Part shown: piece by piece, positions 59,144 to 64,000 of the stretch | Numbering within the stretch: position 1 is the first letter of the stretch | How the letters are laid out: every line of letters starts with the position of its first letter | From: Anarhynchus alexandrinus | Taxonomy: Eukaryota; Chordata; Aves; Charadriiformes; Charadriidae | NCBI GenBank assembly: GCA_008711295.1 | Contig: VUYV01000179.1 | Location: forward strand, 1,826,813 to 1,890,812 | Length of the DNA stretch: 64,000 nucleotides | Direction: 5' to 3' | Notes under the pieces: model-generated | The model's database searches: none | What the model was told of the DNA's origin: nothing | What the model saw: only the letters and a program-made list of their open reading frames with translations | Made by a program: the position numbers and the translations under genes

Positions 59144-59564
59144 GCTGGAGCATGTCTCTTATGAGGACAGGCTGAGAGAGTTGGGATTGTTCAGCCTGGA
59201 GAAGAGAAGGCTCTGAGGAGACCTGGCCTTCCAGTACCTAAAGGGGGCCTACAGGAGAGCTGGGGAAGGACTTTTTACTAGGGCATGTAGTGATAGGACA
59301 AGGAGGAATGGATTCAAACTGGAAGAGGGCAGGTTTAGATTAGATATTAGGAAGAAATTTTTCACTCTGTGGGTGGTGAGGGACTGGAACAGGTTGCCCA
59401 GAGAAGTTGCGGAAGTTCCATCCCTGGAGGTGTTTAAGGCCAGGCTGGACGTGGCCTTGGGCAACCTGGTCTAGTGGGAGGTGTCCCTGTCAATGGCAGG
59501 GGGGTTGGAACTCGTATGATCTTCAAGGTCCTTTCCAACCTAAACCATTCTATGATTCTATGAT
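59144..59564 (+). mobile_element. CR1 LINE 3' UTR-side fragment (421 bp)
   Basis: A 5'-truncated CR1 copy starts at gctggagcatgtctc and continues with gaggacaggctgagagagtt, ctggagaagagaagg, gactggaacaggttgccc, ccatccctggaggtgttt and ggcaacctggtctagtggg. It ends in attctatgattctatgat (59547-59564), the CR1 octamer terminus. It matches the 40.8 kb copy closely in the shared 3' part, so both appear to be from one fairly young subfamily. It encodes only the last residues of ORF2. Confidence 0.95.
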
Positions 59565-61304
59565 AATGCAAACACCAAAGTGACTGCATGGTGAATTCAC
59601 TCAAATGACAGAACTCAAACCATTTCCCCAAACTTTCCATGAATACACACAAACAAAAAAGTTACCGAAAGGAAATGAAATGGGCCAAACATCAAAGGTA
59701 AAAGATGATCCTTCCTGGAATTACTTGCTCACAGATACACATCCCGGGTCATACATCCCAGTCCAGCTCCAGTTGGAAACTTCTTATCAGGTCATTAAAA
59801 GAAATCATAATAGGAGATGAGGCAGATTTCTAATGCGGTCTGAGAAACAGTGAGAGAGAGTGCTTTAAAAAAAGTCATTCCTCTTTTCTGCATTCAGGCC
59901 AAATAACTGAATACGCAGCAGCTCTTGAAGTGCTGACGTTTCAGGTTTGTCGGAATCCTGCAGATAATTCCCACACAAATGGAGAAAAGTTGTCTCAAAT
60001 AAAAAACCTGTGATCCTATGCAACTTAAACATAAATCTTCAAAATTAAGAATGACTGTTTGATGAAACAAGCACATTAATCCCAGTTGTCTTCCTAAATG
60101 CAACGGGTCTTTTTCACCTGTTACACTTGCCGCTGTACTTCAAGGCTGCTGTGATATTCCTGCTACCGAGGCGTTGTGCAAACCACTGAACAGTCCCAAC
60201 ATGGAAAAGTGCTTAATTCATGTACATTTTTCTCAAATTCCTCTCCAGATAATGAAATTAATCTCATTAGATTCCATCTCACAACTAAAGCTCAGCCTGT
60301 GGACCAGAAGATCACAGCCCACTACAATCCTATCCAAACACTGTCAGCTTTTCTTATCTCCCAGTGTCTGTTTTCCCCCTCTGCCACTCAGTCATATCAG
60401 TGTTTATGCAGTTGCACAAGGCAATGTGATATACAGAAGAAAAATGCTATATAAATGCAAAAATAGGTGTAGCTTTAAACTTTTTTCAGCTTCAAGACCC
60501 CTGAAAGCTAGTGGAGGATCAGCCCCCTTTTGTGCATAGTTCAACCTACAGACCGTGGTCCTACTTGTCTTAGTTACCTTCTGCTGAGACTTGCTGGTCC
60601 TGTAGGTGGATCGAAGCAGGTCCCTTTAAATCCTTTGTTGTGCTTGCACAAGTGGAAAACAGCTCCTATAAAAAAAAAAAAATCCCCTCTGTTTGCCAAG
60701 CCGTGTGTAGAGATTATGAATCACTAAATGGCAGCCACGTGTCAGCAAAAGTAGCAGGAAGCGTCTTGCATTTGACCTTTATTTATAGTAGCAAGAGCAC
60801 TTCACAGCATATAGTTACAACTATCTAATTATCCTTGCTCACCAAGAAACAACAGATCAATTGCCTGCGTAATACGTTTTTTCCATTAAAAAAAAAAGAG
60901 TAATATCTGGCTAATAGTTATCGGTCTGGAGGAACTCAGAGAAAGCCCTTTCAGTCTGTTGCCTTTGTGTGTTTGGAAGGCAGAAGACTTCTTTGGAGGT
61001 TTTCCTCTGGGATCCTAATGGAATGGGGGACTCGAAACCAAAACTGCTTGACAAGCCTGTTGACCGATCTTTTGGCACACCTCTCTTGTTCAGTATACAC
61101 CCTTGTTTCACAGAATCGAGCTGCACGTGCGGGAAGCAATAAAGTGCTGAACCCTCTCCTTGCTGTACACAGATAATATGCTTATTTTTAGGAAATCCCA
61201 CACATCAGAGAGCATCACTGAATCAAGACAAAGTACCTCTGGGCTGCTATCCAGTGGGCAGCCTGGAGACATGTCTGAATTATGCAAGGGTATAAGTGGC
61301 ATGC

Positions 61305-61392
61305 CTGGTTCTTCCTCATATGCAAGAGAGCATTTTGGTACCTTTTCACTGGTTCTTCCTCATATGCAAGAGAGCATTTTGGTACCTTTTCA
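61305..61392. repeat. Perfect 44-bp tandem duplication
   Basis: The 44-base unit beginning ctggttcttcctcatatg and ending ggtaccttttca occurs twice head to tail (61305-61348 and 61349-61392) without a mismatch. That suggests a recent duplication or an assembly or PCR artefact. Each unit carries a KpnI-type ggtacc word. Confidence 0.95.
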
Positions 61393-61652
61393 GATTAAGG
61401 GCCAAGCCTAGCAGACGTGGTGAGTTAAATTAACGGCTCCCTGCATTAGAAGGGGGTTTTTTATTTTGCCCCGTCCTCTTTGCTCCTGGACAGTGGGATA
61501 GTGTTCTGCCAGATTAAGGAGTTAAATCTGCTCTCAGAAGGCTCTGCTGCAGTGGAGGGAGGAGACCTGCGTGGCCATGGGTAAGGGTGAAGGTGAGAAA
61601 CAAGGCTGAGGTGATCTCCATGTAAGGTCAATGCAGCCTAAGCAATGGCCAT

Positions 61653-61745
61653 TTTTTATAGTGTGGGCATTTTATAGTGAGGGCATCTGAGAGGTGCACA
61701 CTGGGTCACACGATGGGGTAGGTGAGAGGTGCATGTTGGGACACA
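61653..61745. repeat. Short imperfect direct repeats
   Basis: Two overlapping repeat patterns occur. The words ttttatagtgtgggcat and tttatagtgagggcat are adjacent. Then tgagaggtgcacactggg (from 61688) recurs as tgagaggtgcatgttggg (from 61723), giving a 35-base period. This is a decayed minisatellite-like patch. Confidence 0.7.
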
Positions 61746-64000
61746 TAGGAGCACCCAAGCACGTCCATCCATGTGGCAGAAAAGGGATCCACTGTCCAGA
61801 AGGGATCCCCATGAGCATAGATCCCTGCTAATAACAGGGCCACAGCACCACTGCCTCCCTCCCACTTTGGGTCTTGTGATCAAGGCGACCTCCTGTGTCT
61901 GGCATACGGGAAGAGAGCAGGAGGGCAGTTAGGGTGCTTTTCCCAGACGAAAGGAGGGTGAGGTGGGGTCCTGAAGCATAAAGGTTAGTCCCCCGGGCTC
62001 CTCAGACTCCTGCCCTGATGAGGAAGGCAGTGATCGCCCTCTTACCTCTAGCCTGAGCCAACACAGAGCCAAGACTGAGCCAGGCTTTGTCCTGTATGAC
62101 CGACTGAGCCCTGCAACCAGGTCCCCACAGGTCCCAGCTCAGGGATACCATGCTGGGCGACCCTGCTTCTCCTTCAACTTTTTCTTAATTAAAGCTCCTC
62201 TAATCAAATAGAGGTCTCCATTCTGCTTTGGGCATGGGTCAGGGACGCAAGAGCAGCCTGTTGCCTTCCCTTCACCACTGTGTCTCCCTGTCCGGTCAAA
62301 CCAACTCAGCAAGAGACCGAATGCTTGATGGTCAAATGCCACTGACACCTGGGTTAGTTGGTGGCCACTCCCAGAGGTGGCATGTATCAGCAGGATTAGG
62401 CCTTTAATCATAGTGTCCTTCATGGATTTCCATTGTCCCCCACAAATTCCTTTGTGGCTCTTTCCTACACTTCTCCTCCTGCTGCTTTGTCTCATTTAAA
62501 ATTGGGCTGATTCCCATGGTCCATCCTCCAGGACAAGGCTGGGCTGTTGCAGAGATCCAGTCACTACCCAGTATGCTCAGCTCTTCTCTGGAAATCCTTT
62601 CTCCATATCCTCAGCAGTGCACTGGAGGAAGTCACTCCGGAGGGCAGGCACACTCACGTCTGCCTCCAAACAGCCCCAGCACCATCTGGATCTCACCCAG
62701 CTTGTCCAAGGATTCCAGCTCTGACTCCATGTTGGGTCTCTGCACCACAACTGCATTCTTGGGAAGGGTGCACCCACCCTGACATTGGGTTGCTGCAGCA
62801 ACCATGCTTGACATCATCACCTTTCCCCATGTCCACCGCTGTCATGCAAGAGGTTGTGCAAGCCTCTGGCACTGTCAGGCAGCTGCATATTTTGATGCTG
62901 GGGAGGGGACTCCTATTCAAAACCAGAATCACGAGGAGCAGATGTGTTGTGTCTCCAGAAGAGCAGGGTCAGAGGGCAGTACAATCTGCCTAGCACAGCA
63001 TCGAACGTGGAGCCGCAAAGCAAAACAAACAAGCAGAAGAAAGCCCATGGTCCCACGAGGTTGGAGTCTGCTGCCTCCAGGAGCAGAAAGAAGCAGGTGT
63101 AGGGCTGGCTTGGCGGCATCGGGATATTCTCCAAAGATATCCCTGGCTGCCTGCACAGGGTCTTGCTGCTCTGTTACAAAATCCTGCTTTCCTGCAGGAC
63201 TCCAGGGACGCAGCTGGGAGTAGAGTCACCATTCAGCCCACATACACCAGCAGAGTGGAGCCACTGTATGGACTCCATCCTCAAATGACTTTGGCATCCC
63301 TGTGGGAGGTGAGTCCTGGAGCTTGTGCCAGACCTCCTGGGTAGGTGTGAACAACACAACTCTTACTTTTGGTGGTAACTGTGGCCATTTTACAAGGGCA
63401 GAGTTTGGATGCCAGAATTCAAAGTTTTTTATCGGATGCCAGAAAACATGTCATTTCTATATTGATGCCTTTTATCCACCTGAGATGTTTCTAGGACAAG
63501 GGACATTGCCAGCTCACACCTTGTCATCAGGAGTGTCCTGATCTTCAGCATCCTTCCTAGTGCCCAGCCTTGCAGTTACTCAATTAGAGGAGAAACCCAG
63601 GGTTTATGATGTCATGTATACACCAGAATCCCTTGAATCTTCTAGCCTCTGGTTTGGTGCTTTATGCAAAAGAGGCAGATAAGCCTAAAACTTCAGTTAA
63701 ATGCCGTGCTTGTGAGGAAAACGAGGAAGGACTGACATGACTTTCAAATGCTTGAGATGGTTACTCCTGGAGCCTCCCTGCAATGCCTCAAGAAGTGTGT
63801 GAATTTTCAAGCAGGAATGTTTGTTGTTTCCACAGCATAAGCTTCTGGCTAGCTAAGCCCTGGGTTCTTCATTAACATGAAACATTAACAACTCCTCCTT
63901 TTGTAAAGCTGCAGAACCTCAGAGGGTTTTGGAGGCCAACGCAGGATCTGGAGGGCACCTTCCTGGGCAGCTGTCACCAGGTCTCGTCTCTGCTGAGGAA

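Larger units (their letters stand above)
50561..64000. other. Region upstream of SMOX, no gene recognised
   Basis: These 13.4 kb lie 5' of the SMOX promoter. I find only the CR1 copy at 59.1-59.6 kb, two old LINE remnants (55.65 and 58.02 kb), small tandem repeats (57.97, 61.3 and 61.65 kb) and an A20-like run at about 55447-55470. The open frames, the largest being 188 codons on the minus strand at 56425-56991, have no recognisable domain or splice context. In human DNA the neighbour on this side is RNF24, divergently oriented. None of its conserved coding sequence is seen here, although a non-coding first exon could escape notice. Confidence 0.6.

Overview
The window is vertebrate nuclear DNA, most likely from a bird. 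Evidence is an interrupted, intron-rich gene with GT/AG junctions, several CR1 LINE fragments (two ending in the ATTCTATG-type 3' octamer repeat typical of avian CR1), one sharp CpG island, and otherwise AT-rich non-coding sequence with no dense coding. A crocodilian or turtle source cannot be fully excluded, because CR1 is also common there. Three isolated N characters (18455, 40967, 45641) show that this is draft assembly.

The only gene I can support is SMOX (spermine oxidase), on the minus strand and running right to left. A CpG island at about 49.4-50.56 kb is the likely promoter and non-coding first exon. A very long first intron (about 31 kb) leads to coding exon 2 (start ATG at 19237). 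Exon 3 (14366-14592), exon 4 (4979-5152) and exon 5 (1687-2386) follow. The four coding exons join in phase to give residues 1-436. The last roughly 100 residues, the stop codon and the 3' UTR lie beyond the left edge of the window. The catalytic His82 and the lysine corresponding to human Lys367 (here Lys347) are present. The acidic linker between them is 20 residues shorter than in the human protein as I remember it.

The introns and the 13.4 kb upstream region hold mainly old transposable elements. These are relatively young CR1 copies (8.2-9.1, 40.8-41.7 and 59.1-59.6 kb), much older CR1-like LINE remnants (22.2, 37.7, 38.7, 42.0, 55.6 and 58.0 kb), MIR-like SINE remnants (4.1 and 28.8 kb) and a tRNA-derived SINE-like piece (46.9 kb). 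A cluster of LINE fragments of different age and orientation fills 37.7-42.4 kb.

No unambiguously novel system is visible. The items most worth a second look are a 30-bp-arm near-perfect hairpin in intron 1 (21453-21518), two strong G-quadruplex motifs on opposite strands beside the SMOX CpG island, an in-frame 30-residue extension past a weak exon 3 donor, and an N that sits exactly at an internal CR1 deletion, which suggests a hidden assembly gap.
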